Both the position numbers and the translations under genes were made by a program. This document shows positions 5,071 to 5,547 of a DNA stretch of 5,547 nt, piece by piece (position 1 is the first letter of the stretch; the number at the start of each line of letters is the position of its first letter). Where the stretch lies: contig JAKAPY010000119.1 in the NCBI GenBank assembly GCA_021811925.1, forward strand, positions 1 through 5,547, read 5' to 3'. A model generated the notes under the pieces. That model did not search any database. It was given only the letters and a program-made list of their open reading frames with translations, and was not told the DNA's origin. The stretch is from Thermoplasmata archaeon (GTDB taxonomy: Archaea; Thermoplasmatota; Thermoplasmata; Sysuiplasmatales; Sysuiplasmataceae).

Positions 5071-5461
5071 CAAGCATAAGAACTCCGGCGTTTCCTTCAT
5101 GCAATATGACATTTAAGGGATGATCCTGGCTGTATATCGTGATGCCCCCGAGCACGGCCTGCAGGATGAGCAGGACAAAGGCAGCGGTAGATAGCCACAG
5201 GAGGTTCAGACCCTCCCGTCCGCCTGCATGGTTGAGAACGAGCTTCAGCAGGACCACAACTAAGTTGATTACGAACACCACAATCAGAACGACAGCCCAT
5301 AATCTGTGAATCTCCTCCAGCACGCCGGGCCAGGTGAATACTATGGTCGAATATGGGAAATCGTTGTAGCCGGGGTCGAGGAATACAACCAACGAGGCTA
5401 AAACAAACTCAATCCAGGTTACAACAGTTACCAGAATGGCCGTCAGTTTGTAAGATTCCAT
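4994..5461 (-). CDS. Compact four-helix CtaA/COX15-like membrane protein (keeps the catalytic Glu)
   Basis: A 155-residue membrane protein with four predicted helices at about 8-28, 46-72, 86-109 and 118-143. It is a paralog of the convergent neighbour: both share E18, D29-P30, H52-R53-L54, AVVLIV (56-61), a Q-A-V motif in helix 3 and a YSQ loop. Here the first ligand segment is LEEIHRLWAV (48-57), with E49 three residues before H52 as in the EYSHR segment of Bacillus CtaA; the second candidate heme ligand is H121 (ILHEGNAG). It is therefore the better candidate for a catalytically competent half-size heme A synthase. No cysteines are present. A TATA-like box about 32 bases upstream would give a leader of a few bases. 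A GAGGAG near 5484-5489 precedes an ATG that is out of frame with this gene, so it does not set this start. Function is inferred from motif similarity only. Confidence 0.74.
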   Translation of the reverse strand: MESYKLTAILVTVVTWIEFVLASLVVFLDPGYNDFPYSTIVFTWPGVLEEIHRLWAVVLIVVFVINLVVVLLKLVLNHAGGREGLNLLWLSTAAFVLLILQAVLGGITIYSQDHPLNVILHEGNAGVLMLVSSLLTAYALFAFHLNGRQAKQASP

Positions 5462-5489
5462 CCGAGTCGTTACAAACAGCCATCTCCTC

Positions 5490-5496
5490 TATTTTA
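5490..5496. promoter_or_regulatory. TATA-like box, possibly serving both directions
   Basis: TATTTTA on the plus strand (TAAAATA on the minus) lies about 32 bases upstream of the minus-strand CtaA-like start at 5461. It also lies 25 bases upstream of a plus-strand ATG at 5518. Either or both directions could be used; the plus-strand distance is the more typical for a leaderless gene. Confidence 0.35.
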
Positions 5497-5517
5497 CCGT
5501 TGCTGCCCACACAGAGA

Positions 5518-5547
5518 ATGGTGCAGCCCCGATCGAGTGGGAGAGTT
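5518..5547 (+). CDS. Possible 5' end of a divergent gene, cut by the window edge
   Basis: An ATG at 5518 opens a frame that stays open to the window end; the first residues would be MVQPRSSGRV. The only support is the TATA-like box centred 25 bases upstream, matching the spacing seen for other genes here. Ten codons are too few to judge coding character or function. Confidence 0.2.
   Translation, partial: MVQPRSSGRV

Overview
The window looks archaeal, most plausibly from a Thermoplasmata-like organism of roughly balanced GC. The reasons are AGG/AGA-rich arginine codons, almost no Shine-Dalgarno sequences, and TATA-like boxes 24-28 bases upstream of three complete genes (25-32 bases for the ambiguous box near the right edge), as expected for leaderless archaeal mRNAs. 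Compact four-helix CtaA-like proteins also fit. The lineage is an inference. No rRNA, tRNA, CRISPR array or insertion sequence was seen.

Layout. Positions 1-99 are an AT-rich spacer with a short tandem repeat. Two minus-strand genes follow: an alpha/alpha-toroid protein related to squalene cyclase/prenyltransferase repeats (100-1131), and a PEP mutase/isocitrate lyase superfamily enzyme (1259-2104). A 520-base divergent spacer (2105-2624) with several small palindromes separates them from a plus-strand zinc alcohol dehydrogenase of the Thermoanaerobacter secondary-alcohol type (2625-3677). A DesVI/TylM1-like SAM methyltransferase follows on the same strand with its own promoter (3761-4498). 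The right end holds two four-helix membrane proteins resembling half-length heme A synthase (CtaA/COX15). They are convergent (4621-5070 plus, 4994-5461 minus) and their coding 3' ends overlap by 77 bases. A possible divergent gene starts at 5518 and runs off the edge.

How the genes fit together. No single pathway joins them; each seems to be its own transcription unit. The dehydrogenase and the PEP-mutase-like enzyme suggest carbon or alcohol metabolism. The CtaA-like pair suggests a heme-copper oxidase elsewhere in the genome. The most interesting point is that the two CtaA-like paralogs differ at the catalytic glutamate in the same way as the N- and C-terminal halves of full-length CtaA. 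This raises the possibility of a split, heterodimeric heme A synthase. The dehydrogenase keeps the whole secondary-alcohol pocket but has lost the NADP-phosphate-binding residues and gained an acidic residue typical of NAD use.
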